A stretch of 64,000 nt of DNA from Chryseobacterium sp. IHB B 17019 (GTDB taxonomy: Bacteria; Bacteroidota; Bacteroidia; Flavobacteriales; Weeksellaceae). Positions 49,792 to 59,296 of the stretch are shown here, one piece after another. The stretch's first letter is position 1. Each line of letters opens with the position of its first letter. The notes under the pieces are model-generated. The model was not told the DNA's origin. It saw only the letters and a program-made list of their open reading frames with translations, and searched no databases. The stretch spans positions 1,550,001 through 1,614,000 of the forward strand of contig NZ_CP013293.1 of the NCBI RefSeq assembly GCF_001456155.1, in the 5' to 3' direction. The position numbers and the translations under genes are program-made.

Positions 49792-50382
49792 TTATTTTAA
49801 ACTATCAAGATATGCTTTAAGTCCCTTTAAATAAACAACATATACCTCTTTAGAATTTTCCAGTTTCCCTAAATTTCTCACGCCCCAATAACCCGCCATT
49901 ACAAAAACAGCAACTTCTTTTCCTTTTACATTCATCTTAATTTTGCCATTTATTTTACCTTTTTCGATAGCGTCAATCATTGCTTTCTCCCACTGCAGGG
50001 AAAGTTCGTTCAAAGCTTTGGTAAAATCGATATTCCACGGAGCCATTTCCTGGGTGAAATTCGAAGCTGGGCAGCCATATTCTACCTTTAAAACTTCATT
50101 TTCCATTAAGAGGTTGTACATCAGATTATAAATTATATCTAATGGATTTTCATGAGTTTGCATCGGTTCAATGAAAGTATTTTTGAAGTTCGGTTTGAGG
50201 AGTTCATTAATAATAGCAAGACCCATCTCATCTTTTGTTTTGAAATGATAATAGAAAGCACCTTTTGTCACCTGGGTTGTCGCAATAATCTCGTCTACAC
50301 TGGTCGTTTGATAGCCATTGGTATAGATAAGTTCGAACGCTTTTTGAAGAATTGTAAGCCGTGTTGCCTCCGATTTTTTCAT
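49792..50382 (-). CDS. TetR/AcrR-family repressor
   Basis: 196 aa. The N-terminal HTH (I-L-Q-K-A-F-E-L-I-Y-T-N-G-Y-Q-T-T-S-V-D-E-I-I-A with T-K-G-A-F-Y-Y-H-F-K-T-K) is standard. The ligand domain has a C-P-A-S-N-F segment similar to regulators of flavin or aldehyde detoxification. It lies upstream of the b561-DUF3817-rhodanese operon on the same strand; a palindrome at 49755-49780 is its likely target. Confidence 0.9.
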   Translation of the reverse strand: MKKSEATRLTILQKAFELIYTNGYQTTSVDEIIATTQVTKGAFYYHFKTKDEMGLAIINELLKPNFKNTFIEPMQTHENPLDIIYNLMYNLLMENEVLKVEYGCPASNFTQEMAPWNIDFTKALNELSLQWEKAMIDAIEKGKINGKIKMNVKGKEVAVFVMAGYWGVRNLGKLENSKEVYVVYLKGLKAYLDSLK

Positions 50383-51074
50383 GAAAATAGGTTCACTTTA
50401 TTGCAAAGGAACAATTTTTTTCCATCGAAAGCAATTCTATAATTTTTCAACTTTATTTTAATTGAATTGTTGATTCAATAGGAAATTTTTCTGTTTTGAA
50501 TTTTAAGAATTTGTTGTTTCTCCATATTTTTTATTGTTCAATAAATGATAATAGAATTCAATTATTAAGTTATCTATAGATTAAGAAAAAAATAAGTGGA
50601 CAAATTATTAGACATATATCATGGAAAACTGTTTACAAAGCAGCCTTAAACCACATTACGCAGTTTTTAAAAAATTCATTTACTGTTGATTAAGATCATA
50701 AAAAACACAGTAAATATTATCTATTTTTGAATTACAATAATTAGACTGTTATCAAGCTTTCCAAATAATGTAACATGGATCTGACAGATAAATGTGAAAG
50801 CTAACGTGGTATGTATGTGGTATTTCAATTAGGTGAAGTTTTAATCATTTTTTCTTTCTTTGCCTTTATTTCTCTTTGAGAAAATTATTCTAACTAATAC
50901 AACCGTTCAAAGCTACATTAATTTTGTTTTTAAGATGTGAGATTTTAGATAATAATAATTATTAAACTTCAACAACTCATTATTTTGAAAAAGTAGAAAA
51001 GTTGAAGCAGAGTAAGTAGAGAAGTTAAATTCTGAAGCACAAGCGACAGAACTTATTAGAGATGAGAAAATATT
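50383..51074. other. 692-bp AT-rich region without a recognised gene
   Basis: I see no coding frame. It holds two -7 box candidates on the plus strand (TATTTTTG at 50722-50729, TAATTTTG at 50919-50926) and a TGA-N6-TCA match at 50687-50698. Either box would give the next gene a long leader, or a small RNA could be encoded; nothing decides this. Confidence 0.5.
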
Positions 51075-51416
51075 ATGAAAAACCATAGACCTGAATTCAA
51101 TTTAGAAGATTTAAACCAGAAAATTTTTGTACAAGACGAAATTTTAGCTTTAGCCAAAGAAAACTCGCCCCGTCTTTTGAGCAAATTCAGATTAGTTGAT
51201 CCGGATTTTTTCCGAAAATTATCTGCAATTCAGCCCAATCTTAAAAATTCGGAACTTATTTTTTGTATTTATTTAAAACTGAATCTTACCACCAAAGAAA
51301 TTGCAACCTACACATTTGTAACTCCAAAAGCTATTCAGAACCGGAAAAACAGATTGAGGAAAAAGCTCAATATTCCTTCTGAAATGGATATCTATAAGTG
51401 GTTTAATGAACTTTAA
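51075..51416 (+). CDS. Stand-alone LuxR-type HTH protein (113 aa)
   Basis: The C-terminal half (F-F-R-K-L-S-A-I-Q-P-N-L-K-N-S-E-L-I-F-C-I-Y-L..T-K-E-I-A-T...T-P-K-A-I-Q-N-R-K-N-R-L-R-K-K-L) matches the HTH at the end of Bacteroidetes TPR-LuxR regulators. In those it follows a long sensor part; here there is only a 40-residue N-terminal helix region. It is either a small single-domain regulator or the remains of a larger one, and its sequence is intact. It has no obvious partner. Confidence 0.75.
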   Translation: MKNHRPEFNLEDLNQKIFVQDEILALAKENSPRLLSKFRLVDPDFFRKLSAIQPNLKNSELIFCIYLKLNLTTKEIATYTFVTPKAIQNRKNRLRKKLNIPSEMDIYKWFNEL

Positions 51417-51433
51417 ACCATTTTTTTGTTATT

Positions 51434-52165
51434 TTAAAATTCTAAAACCGCCTTGTCAAGATCGTGGTATAATAAAATTTTCCAGTGATTTTCAATGGCT
51501 TCCTTTTGCCATTTTATTCTTAATTCCATTGCTTTTCTGCCATCAAAATCCGTTTTGTAGGCCAGATGATATTTTAAATATGATTCCTGCGGAAGATCAT
51601 CAGCACCGTAAAAAACAGTTTCATCTTTTTCCCTGATCCAAAAAACCTGCATGAAAGGGGTGTGGCCACCAACAACCTGAAATGAAATTTCATCAGTAAT
51701 CTGCCCTTCATCTTCATCCATCCACACAATATTTTCAAGCTCAATAAGCTTTTCAAGGGTATCAAAATCGAAAGAGTGACTGCCCCGGTTTTCCATTGTA
51801 AAGTCCAGCTCGCGTTTTTGAATATATATTGCGGCATTGGGATAAGTGGCTTCAAAACCATTCTCCGTACGGATTATTACAGTTTCAATATGATCTTTAT
51901 GAAGATGTGAAAGCAATACTTTCGTTACTTGATTTGGATGAATATTTTCCTTTTCAAGAATTTCGGAAATTACCGTTTTCCCATTGCTGTTTTTCCACCC
52001 GATTCCTGCGTCCAGCATAATAACATCATGCTCAGTAATAATTAAAAAAGGTTGTACAGACATTTTGATACCTTTAACCGTTTTAAAATTTTCTTCTGTT
52101 AAAAGTGTAAAGTCTTTTGTTTCATTAGTAGAAAAATTTCCTTCTTTCAATGGTATAATTTTCAT
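51434..52165 (-). CDS. MBL-fold metallo-hydrolase
   Basis: 243 aa. Metal motif H-L-H-K-D-H near 87-92, a D-A-G-I-G-W loop before it, G-G-H-T-P with a further His, and a final Y-H-D. Resembles lactonase/glyoxalase II-like quorum-quenching-type hydrolases, but the substrate cannot be given. Convergent with the LuxR-type gene. No signal peptide. Confidence 0.85.
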   Translation of the reverse strand: MKIIPLKEGNFSTNETKDFTLLTEENFKTVKGIKMSVQPFLIITEHDVIMLDAGIGWKNSNGKTVISEILEKENIHPNQVTKVLLSHLHKDHIETVIIRTENGFEATYPNAAIYIQKRELDFTMENRGSHSFDFDTLEKLIELENIVWMDEDEGQITDEISFQVVGGHTPFMQVFWIREKDETVFYGADDLPQESYLKYHLAYKTDFDGRKAMELRIKWQKEAIENHWKILLYHDLDKAVLEF

Positions 52166-52266
52166 ACCGCAAAGTTCTTTATTAATTTTTAATCCGGGAA
52201 ACTTTTTTCACAATACAAATCATTGTTAAAACCAATAAATCTTCTCTAAAACTAAGTCGTAATAAG

Positions 52267-52274
52267 TATATTTG
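52267..52274 (+). promoter_or_regulatory. -7 box (TATATTTG) of the nucleosidase gene
   Basis: Perfect TAnnTTTG about 70 bp before the ATG at 52343. Confidence 0.5.
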
Positions 52275-52342
52275 ATATCAGAAAAACAATTGGAACAAAG
52301 TTCTTGTAATACAAATAATTGTAAAAAATTAATGTAAAATAA

Positions 52343-52924
52343 ATGATAAAAATAAACGACGAACTTCAATTTTCTGTTTCGGAAACACTTTTCGTTTTTG
52401 CTTTAGACTCCGAAGCTGGAAAAGTTTTTAATGATAAAAATAAATTAATTACGGGTATCGGGAAAGTAAACGCCACTATGGAGTTAACGAAAGAAATTCA
52501 TCGTAATAGGCCAAAATTAATAGTAAATTTAGGTTCTGCAGGTAGCAAAAATTTTCATAAAGGAGAGGTAATCTGCTGTACAAAATTCATCCAAAGAGAT
52601 ATGGATGTGAGAGGACTAGGATTTAGCCTATATGAAACACCTCTTTCCGGAATTCCACCCGTTTTGGAATATGGCTTAAAGAGAAATGGCCTGCCAGAAG
52701 GAATTTGCGGAAGTGGCGACAGCTTCGAAATGAATCATGCAGAAACAGCTTACAATATTGTTGATATGGAAGCCTATCCTCTGGCGTTGATTGCCATGAA
52801 AGAAAAAATCCCCTTTCTTTGTTTAAAGTATATTTCAGACGATGCAGGAAGTGAGGCGGCTGATGACTGGACAGTTCAGGTACATCTGGCTGCAGAAGCT
52901 TTCAACAAAATTTTATTTTCATAA
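52343..52924 (+). CDS. Nucleoside phosphorylase-superfamily protein (MTA/SAH nucleosidase-like)
   Basis: 193 aa, shorter than typical Pfs (about 230). I-T-G-I-G-K-V-N-A-T and N-L-G-S-A-G-S mark the phosphate/base region, S-G-D-S-F the loop and V-D-M-E-A-Y the purine/ribose-binding motif with its conserved Glu; a D-A (not D-A-D) follows in I-S-D-D-A-G. Probably cleaves a nucleoside or related compound. The neighbouring GNAT gene follows after 21 bp. Confidence 0.82.
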   Translation: MIKINDELQFSVSETLFVFALDSEAGKVFNDKNKLITGIGKVNATMELTKEIHRNRPKLIVNLGSAGSKNFHKGEVICCTKFIQRDMDVRGLGFSLYETPLSGIPPVLEYGLKRNGLPEGICGSGDSFEMNHAETAYNIVDMEAYPLALIAMKEKIPFLCLKYISDDAGSEAADDWTVQVHLAAEAFNKILFS

Positions 52925-52945
52925 ATTGCATTAAAATCATATAAA

Positions 52946-53467
52946 ATGTCACCAATTACTATTAAAAAAGCTTCTATAGAAGATCTGGAAACGATTAAAA
53001 ATGTAGGAAGAGAAACCTTTTACGAAACTTTTGCAAAAAATAATTCGGAAGAAGAAATGCAAAAATATCTTGATGAAAGCTTTTCAGAAGAAAAATTAAA
53101 AAAGGAAATCAACACTCCTGATTCTCAATTCTTTATTGCTTGGGATGAGAATAATCCCATTGGTTATCTGAAAATAAATACGGGAGCTGCACAAACGGAA
53201 TTGCAGGATGAAACGTCTCTGGAAATTGAAAGAATTTACGTAAAAAGCAGTCATCAGGGAAAAAAAGTTGGCCAGATTTTATATGATAAAGCTCTTGAAA
53301 TAGCCGGGCAGGAAAGGAAAGAATACATTTGGCTAGGTGTTTGGGAGGAAAATTTAAAAGCGGTAAATTTTTATAAAAAAAATGGTTTTGTAGAATTTGA
53401 TAAACATATTTTCGTACTTGGAACTGATGAACAAACAGATCTGATGATGAAAAAAATACTAAAATAA
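52946..53467 (+). CDS. GNAT-family N-acetyltransferase
   Basis: 173 aa. The acetyl-CoA loop S-S-H-Q-G-K-K-V-G-Q-I-L near 107-118 corresponds to Q/R-x-x-G-x-G/A, and the closing V-W-E-E-N-L-K-A-V-N-F-Y-K-K-N-G-F is standard. The overall pattern resembles PaiA-type spermidine/spermine acetyltransferases. It converges with the repair operon, with stop codons 1 bp apart. Confidence 0.87.
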   Translation: MSPITIKKASIEDLETIKNVGRETFYETFAKNNSEEEMQKYLDESFSEEKLKKEINTPDSQFFIAWDENNPIGYLKINTGAAQTELQDETSLEIERIYVKSSHQGKKVGQILYDKALEIAGQERKEYIWLGVWEENLKAVNFYKKNGFVEFDKHIFVLGTDEQTDLMMKKILK

Positions 53468-53468
53468 G

Positions 53469-54113
53469 CTAGATTTCATAAATTTCCGAATCTGTAAAAA
53501 TATAGAATCTCCCTTTTTTCGGGAGATTTTTTGTATCCAAACCCGTGAATTCACTAAAGGCGGGAAGAAGCAATTGATTTTCCGTGACCACAAAACAAGG
53601 CAGCTTGATATTTTTCACAGAAGAATTAATAACAAACCCTGGATGAATATGTCCGGTAACCTGAAATTTTAACTGATCTTTTTTAAAATCATGAACAAAA
53701 ATAATATTATCTATTTCTAATATTTCTGCTTTAAAATTTAAACATAATTTTGATTCTAACTTTTTAGAAATTTTATCGTGATTTCCTTCAATCAGGTAAA
53801 ATTGTAAATCCGGATACTGATTTCTCCAGCTGCAAAATTCATCCACATCAGAATTATCTCCTGCATGGAGTAAATCTCCTACCACAATGAATTTTTCAGG
53901 CTGAAAATATTCAATCAAAACAGACAGCCTTTCCAGGTCACTTTTCATAATATGATTAGCCAGAGCAATTCCGTTTTTCCGGAAATGTGCAGTTTTCCCG
54001 ATATGGAGATCTGATAATATTAACGCTTTTTCTTTCTTCCAAAAAGCCGCCCGCTGATTTGTTAATGTAAAAATTTCGCTTTGGATTTTTATATTTTTCG
54101 TAGCAATATTCAT
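53469..54113 (-). CDS. pdeM: Ligase-associated DNA damage response endonuclease PdeM
   Basis: 214 aa metallophosphoesterase. All motifs of the fold are present: L-S-D-L-H-I-G-K, V-G-D-L-L-H-A-G-D, E-G-N-H-D and T-G-H-I-H-P. In Pseudomonas putida the related protein (MPE) is a manganese-dependent single-strand DNA endonuclease encoded with the same partners. It starts at the base before the stop of the helicase gene ends, so the two are coupled. Confidence 0.93.
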   Translation of the reverse strand: MNIATKNIKIQSEIFTLTNQRAAFWKKEKALILSDLHIGKTAHFRKNGIALANHIMKSDLERLSVLIEYFQPEKFIVVGDLLHAGDNSDVDEFCSWRNQYPDLQFYLIEGNHDKISKKLESKLCLNFKAEILEIDNIIFVHDFKKDQLKFQVTGHIHPGFVINSSVKNIKLPCFVVTENQLLLPAFSEFTGLDTKNLPKKGRFYIFTDSEIYEI

Positions 54114-56561
54114 TTATTTATATTTTCTTGCCTGTTCCAGCATTCGTCGAATTCTCGCATCCAGCCCTTCACTGGAAAGGGTTTGCCTCAAGCTGTCAAC
54201 TTTAATAGGAAAACTTAAAGGTGTAAAAGTATTGGAAAATTTTAAGATAATTTTCGATTTTTCGATACGTTTGAAAGCTTCAACTAATCTTTGTTCCTGC
54301 AGTTGCGCATTGAAAACCTCCGTATAAGACTGCCTTACAAGGAAATGATTGGGATTATAATCTTCTAAAACTTTAAAAATTAACCCGGCCGAACTTTGTA
54401 AAGACTTATTGGAACGCTGTTTTCCTGCATAATTTTGAATCACCATCCCGGAAATAACCGCAATATCACGGAATTTCCGCCTTGCCATTTCTGCAGAATT
54501 AATACTTGAGATAACATCGGTCATTAAGTTTTCCCTGGTTAAAATTTTATCTAAATTTTCTTCATTTAACGGAATTTCTTTATCACTAAATAATTCAAAG
54601 CCATAATCATTCATAGCCATAGAAAAAGAAATCGGAGCCCATTTTGAGATTCTATAAGCAATCAGGGCAGCCATTACTTCATGCACTAGACGACCCTCAA
54701 AAGGATACATAAATAAATGGTAACCTTCACGGTTTTTTATTAATTCAACCAAAAATTCATCCTCTTTCGGAATATGTGAATTTTTTTCCTGATTAATCAA
54801 TAAGGGATGTAAAAATTTCAGTTCTTTCTCAGAAGCTTTCGGGTTTAAAGCACCGGACAGCTTTTCCCTTAAAAAATGTCCTAAATTAGAGCTCAAAGGC
54901 AGTCTTCCTCCCAAATAGCTCGGCGCAAATGCTTTCCCTTTCGAAGCTCTTACATAAACCGTCATATCCTTAATCATTGCTACCTCCAAAACTCTTCCGG
55001 CAAGAATAAATTTTTCGTCTTTTTTTAATTTTGAGATAAAATATTCCTCAACCATCCCAATATAACCGCCCGAAATAAATTTCACTTTTAGCATAGCATC
55101 GCTTACGATTACTCCCATATTCATCCGGTGAAGCATAGCTATTTTTCGTGAAGTTACTCTATAAAGACCATCTTCCATAATCACAATTTTATGGAACTCT
55201 TCGTAATTTTTTAAAACACTTCCGCCAATAGTAAGAAAATCCAGGATCTCTTTCCATTCTTCATCCGTCATTTCCTGAAAAGCGTAAACTTTTTTAATTC
55301 TTTCATGAGTTTCTTTAGGATAAAATCCATCACCAATAGCTAAAGTCATTAGAAACTGAACCAAAACATCAAAACATAAAACCTGTGGCTCACGAGGTTC
55401 AATTACTTTTTGCTTGACAGCTTCTTTCAAAGCTGCAACTTCAATCAGTTCCAAAGAATGGGTTGGAACGCAATAGATTTTTGAAGTTTCAAAAGGGGAG
55501 TGCCCGCTTCGTCCAGCTCGCTGAAGAAATCTCGCGACACCTTTTGCAGAACCCACTTGTATCACAGTATCAACAGGTTTGAAGTCTATACCTAAATCTA
55601 AAGATGAAGTGGAAACAACTGCTTTTAATTTTCCTGAACTTAAGTTTTCCTCAATCCAAATTCTTAAATGAGCATCAATTGAGCTATGGTGAATGGCAAT
55701 CTGCCCTGCAAAATCCGGATACGCATCCAGTAACAATTGGTACCACATTTCACTTTGGCTCCGGGTGTTGGTAAAAACAATCGTTGATTTTGAATCTAAA
55801 ATGATCGGGACAATTTTATCGGCAAGTTTTGCTCCTAAATGCCCCGCCCACGGCAAAATTTCAACTTCATCCGGAAAAACCGGTAAAATATCAATCTTTT
55901 TATATTCTTTTGCTGTAATTTTTGTTTTCTTAATATCATAAGGAATCAGAACGTCCATTGCGTCATCAAGATTTCCAATTGTTGCGGTGATTCCCCAGAT
56001 TTTAAGTTTAGGAACATATTTCGTTAATTGAGAAATCCCCAACTCAACCATCACACCTCGCTTTGAGCCCAATAATTCATGCCATTCATCAACAACAATC
56101 GTTTTCATTTCACTAAAGAATCTTGCATGATTTTTTTGACCAAGAAGTAAATGCAGACTTTCGGGAGTAACGACCAAAATTTCAGGCATATTTTTCACCT
56201 GTTGCTGTCGGACTTTCGGATCGGTATCTCCGTTTCGGACACCTACAACCCAATCTAAACCAACTTCGTCAATCGCTTCCTGCATTGCTTTCGCAATATC
56301 TTTTGAAAGCGAACGGAGAGGCGTAATCCAGATCATTTGCAGGCCCTTTTTGTATTTTTCAGGATGGTTTAAAAAATTCGTGATTAAAGCTAAAAAGACG
56401 GAAAATGTTTTTCCGAAACCTGTAGGTGCAACAACCATTCCGCTATAACCGTTTTCAAACTTTTGCCATGTGTCAACTTGGAATTTGAAAGGGGAAATAC
56501 CTTTGTCAGCCATCCATTGCTGAATGACTTTGAATCCGTTGGTATTTTCGAAATTACTCAA
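54114..56561 (-). CDS. Ligase-associated DNA damage response DEXH-box helicase (Lhr core type)
   Basis: 815 aa. Walker A A-P-T-G-F-G-K-T (K51), D-E-W-H box near 157-160, S-A-T/T-A-T-I-G motif III and the H-x-x-R-x-G-R-S-G-H motif VI, followed by the Lhr winged-helix and C-terminal domains. Lhr-core helicases move 3' to 5' and unwind RNA:DNA or DNA duplexes. Genes for ligase, exonuclease and endonuclease are adjacent on the same strand, the known repair cluster. Confidence 0.94.
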   Translation of the reverse strand: MSNFENTNGFKVIQQWMADKGISPFKFQVDTWQKFENGYSGMVVAPTGFGKTFSVFLALITNFLNHPEKYKKGLQMIWITPLRSLSKDIAKAMQEAIDEVGLDWVVGVRNGDTDPKVRQQQVKNMPEILVVTPESLHLLLGQKNHARFFSEMKTIVVDEWHELLGSKRGVMVELGISQLTKYVPKLKIWGITATIGNLDDAMDVLIPYDIKKTKITAKEYKKIDILPVFPDEVEILPWAGHLGAKLADKIVPIILDSKSTIVFTNTRSQSEMWYQLLLDAYPDFAGQIAIHHSSIDAHLRIWIEENLSSGKLKAVVSTSSLDLGIDFKPVDTVIQVGSAKGVARFLQRAGRSGHSPFETSKIYCVPTHSLELIEVAALKEAVKQKVIEPREPQVLCFDVLVQFLMTLAIGDGFYPKETHERIKKVYAFQEMTDEEWKEILDFLTIGGSVLKNYEEFHKIVIMEDGLYRVTSRKIAMLHRMNMGVIVSDAMLKVKFISGGYIGMVEEYFISKLKKDEKFILAGRVLEVAMIKDMTVYVRASKGKAFAPSYLGGRLPLSSNLGHFLREKLSGALNPKASEKELKFLHPLLINQEKNSHIPKEDEFLVELIKNREGYHLFMYPFEGRLVHEVMAALIAYRISKWAPISFSMAMNDYGFELFSDKEIPLNEENLDKILTRENLMTDVISSINSAEMARRKFRDIAVISGMVIQNYAGKQRSNKSLQSSAGLIFKVLEDYNPNHFLVRQSYTEVFNAQLQEQRLVEAFKRIEKSKIILKFSNTFTPLSFPIKVDSLRQTLSSEGLDARIRRMLEQARKYK

Positions 56562-56623
56562 GTTATTATATTTTGGTTAACAAGATTGGGTAGTCTTATT
56601 AGAAAAAATTCATTAAAATTAAT

Positions 56624-58204
56624 TTATTGTATTAGTTTTTTTATTTCCTCCAGATCATCAATTTCATCCACTGTTTTGTCTTTACGCCATCTCATAATTC
56701 TTGGAAAACGTAGTGCTACACCGCTTTTATGACGATTACTGAAACCTATTCCTTCAAAAGCAATTTCAAAAACCAACTCAGCTTTTACAGTTCGGACAGG
56801 TCCGAATTTTTCAATAGCATTTTTATTAACAAACTTGCTTACTTCCATTATTTCTTTGTCTGTCAAACCGGAATAAGCCTTTGCAATAGTTACCAAAGCA
56901 TCACCATTTTTAACGGCAAAAGTGTAATCGGTGTAGTAGGCACTTCTCCGTCCACTGCCTTTTTGGGCATAAATCAGAACGGCATCGATAGTTAAAGGAT
57001 TGATTTTCCACTTCCACCAATCACCTTTTTTACGTCCGGAATGGTATGGAGAATTTTTTTGTTTTAGCATTAAACCTTCACTGTTAATTTCTCTTGAGTT
57101 TTCCCTGATTTGGTTTAAATCTTCCCACCTTTCAAACTCAATTACTTTAGAAATTTTTATGTTTTCAGGGGTTTCATTTAATAATAATTCTTCCAGCATT
57201 GCCCGTCTTGCCGCAATTGGCTTTTCTCTTAAGTCATTATTTTCTAATTCCAGTAAATCATACGCAAAAACCTGAATCGGGATTTCCGAAAGCATTTTTT
57301 TAGTTAAAGTTTTTCTATTTAATCTTTTTTGTAATTCGTTAAAGTTTAATACCTTATCATCCTTTACCGCAAGTATTTCTCCATCTATTACGAAATTTCC
57401 ATTCATTTTTTGAATAACATCTTTTATCTCAGGAAACTGTTCAGTGATCAGCTCTTCACCTCTCGACCAGATAAAAACTTCATCATTTCTTCTGATAATT
57501 TGTCCACGAATTCCGTCCCATTTGTATTCAATCAACCAGTCATTCGGAGCTCCAAGTTCTTTCAATTCTTTTTCTAACGGGTACGCCAGGCAGAAAGGAT
57601 AAGGCTTTGAATTGTCAGGGTTAATTTTTTCCGCCGAAATCAACTCTTTAAATGAAATTTCATCAGGCTGCCATTTCCCCATTAAACTATGCATTAAAGT
57701 GCTTGATTCCTGTTCTGAGAATTTTGTTAATGCATTAATTAAGGTTTTATCAGAAACTCCAATTCTGAAACTTCCTCCTAATAATTTATTGAAAATCAAT
57801 CGTTCCGTATAATCTAAACCATTCCATGAATTTAAAACAAATTCTTTTTTCTCAATGTCGATTTTATTTTTAAGATCAATAATATCATTCATCCACTGGG
57901 AAAGTGAGCGCTCAATTTTTTTCGCCGGAGGAGGTAAAATCAACGAAAGTGTTTCACCCAGATCTCCTACCGAAGAGTAGCTTTCCTGAAACAGCCAAAA
58001 AGGCAGCCCGGTAATCTCCAATGCCCATTCTTTCATGTAGTTGGTATTCACATTTCGTTTTGGCCTTTTCCCCGTAAAAAGGGCAATAAACCATACTTTA
58101 TCTTCATCAGGCGCACGTTCCAGATAATCGATAATGGCGTCAATTTTAGCGTTGGTTTTATTCGTGCTTTCCAAGGCATTGATAAGTTCTGCAAAATGTT
58201 TCAT
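56624..58204 (-). CDS. ATP-dependent DNA ligase (ligase-associated repair cluster)
   Basis: 526 aa. N-terminal alpha-helical domain, nucleotidyltransferase domain with K228 in Y-K-W-D-G-I-R (adenylation site), motif IV D-G-E-I-L-A, motif V (G-L-M-L-K-Q-K near 380-386) and a C-terminal OB domain. It is similar to LigB/LigC-type bacterial ligases and to archaeal ligase I. Seals nicks during repair; the replicative NAD ligase would be elsewhere. Overlaps the exonuclease gene by 4 bp. Confidence 0.95.
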   Translation of the reverse strand: MKHFAELINALESTNKTNAKIDAIIDYLERAPDEDKVWFIALFTGKRPKRNVNTNYMKEWALEITGLPFWLFQESYSSVGDLGETLSLILPPPAKKIERSLSQWMNDIIDLKNKIDIEKKEFVLNSWNGLDYTERLIFNKLLGGSFRIGVSDKTLINALTKFSEQESSTLMHSLMGKWQPDEISFKELISAEKINPDNSKPYPFCLAYPLEKELKELGAPNDWLIEYKWDGIRGQIIRRNDEVFIWSRGEELITEQFPEIKDVIQKMNGNFVIDGEILAVKDDKVLNFNELQKRLNRKTLTKKMLSEIPIQVFAYDLLELENNDLREKPIAARRAMLEELLLNETPENIKISKVIEFERWEDLNQIRENSREINSEGLMLKQKNSPYHSGRKKGDWWKWKINPLTIDAVLIYAQKGSGRRSAYYTDYTFAVKNGDALVTIAKAYSGLTDKEIMEVSKFVNKNAIEKFGPVRTVKAELVFEIAFEGIGFSNRHKSGVALRFPRIMRWRKDKTVDEIDDLEEIKKLIQ

Positions 58205-59223
58205 TGCTCTGGATTTTCGATGATTTCTTTTTCTGTTTCTTCTTCATCTTCGCCGTACAAGGTTTCAACAACATCGGCTTTTATTCCGATTTCATTTAAA
58301 TATTTAGAAAAAACTTCCGTTTGTCCGTGTGTAACGTGAACAATTTCCGCTTCAGTAGCTTTTATTGCTTGCAATAAACCGTTCCAGTCGGCATGATCAC
58401 TCATAGCAAAACCTGCGTCTGCGCTCCGCCATCTTCTTGCCCCGCGAACCTGCATCCAGCCTGAGCAAATTGCCGTTGCGGCATTAGGAATTTTTTTGAT
58501 TATATTGCTGTCGAGCAAAGCGGGAGGAACAATCACAATATCGTTTTGCAAATATTTCACACTTTCCTTAAAATCAGGAATTTCGTAATCGGGGAGCGTG
58601 ATTCCAACAGTTTCGAAAGCTTCATTCAACTTACCAATAGAGTAGTGAACATGGATTTTCCCCAACCCTTCAACCGCCTTCATAATTCGTTGTGCCTTAC
58701 CCAATGAATAACCGATAAACACTGAAGTTTTTTCATTTTCTTTATTTCTGAGCACCCAACTCTGAAGTTTTTTATTTAAATCTTCAACCTCCAGCCAATT
58801 ATAAATAGGAAGCCCGAAAGTACTTTCTGTAACGAATTCATTACATTTTACCAACTCAAATGGCGTGCTCAGACCATCATTCTGAACTTTATAATCACCG
58901 GAAATCACACTTACATACCCTTTATATTCTAGCCGGATCTGCGCAGAACCGATGATATGTCCTGCCGGATGAAGCGAAACTTTTACTCCATTTATGTTTA
59001 TCACTTCACCATATTCAACACTTTGACATTCAATATCTTCACTAATCCTTTGATGCAAAATCGGTTTTGTAAAATTATGGCAGAGATATTTTTTCATTCC
59101 CCAACGCGCATGATCTGCATGGCCATGGGTAATGACCGCCAAATCAACAGGTCGCCAAGGATCAATGTAAAATTTTCCTTGTGGACAGTAAATTCCTTTA
59201 TTTGTGAATGTGATTAGTTTCAA
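58201..59223 (-). CDS. Ligase-associated DNA damage response exonuclease (MBL/CPSF fold)
   Basis: 340 aa. Metallo-beta-lactamase motif H33-x-H35-x-D37-H38 (T-H-G-H-A-D-H) and a CPSF/SNM1-like second half with H-P-A-G-H-I-I-G-S near 104-112 and S-D-H-A-D-W. The Pseudomonas relative is a DNA exonuclease of the same operon. First gene of the four-gene repair operon (exo-ligase-helicase-pdeM). Confidence 0.93.
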   Translation of the reverse strand: MKLITFTNKGIYCPQGKFYIDPWRPVDLAVITHGHADHARWGMKKYLCHNFTKPILHQRISEDIECQSVEYGEVININGVKVSLHPAGHIIGSAQIRLEYKGYVSVISGDYKVQNDGLSTPFELVKCNEFVTESTFGLPIYNWLEVEDLNKKLQSWVLRNKENEKTSVFIGYSLGKAQRIMKAVEGLGKIHVHYSIGKLNEAFETVGITLPDYEIPDFKESVKYLQNDIVIVPPALLDSNIIKKIPNAATAICSGWMQVRGARRWRSADAGFAMSDHADWNGLLQAIKATEAEIVHVTHGQTEVFSKYLNEIGIKADVVETLYGEDEEETEKEIIENPEQ

Positions 59224-59296
59224 TGGTGTGAATTAATTTAACCTTAACAATTCAAAAATCTAACCAAATTATTATTAAATAAAAATATGATTTAAG

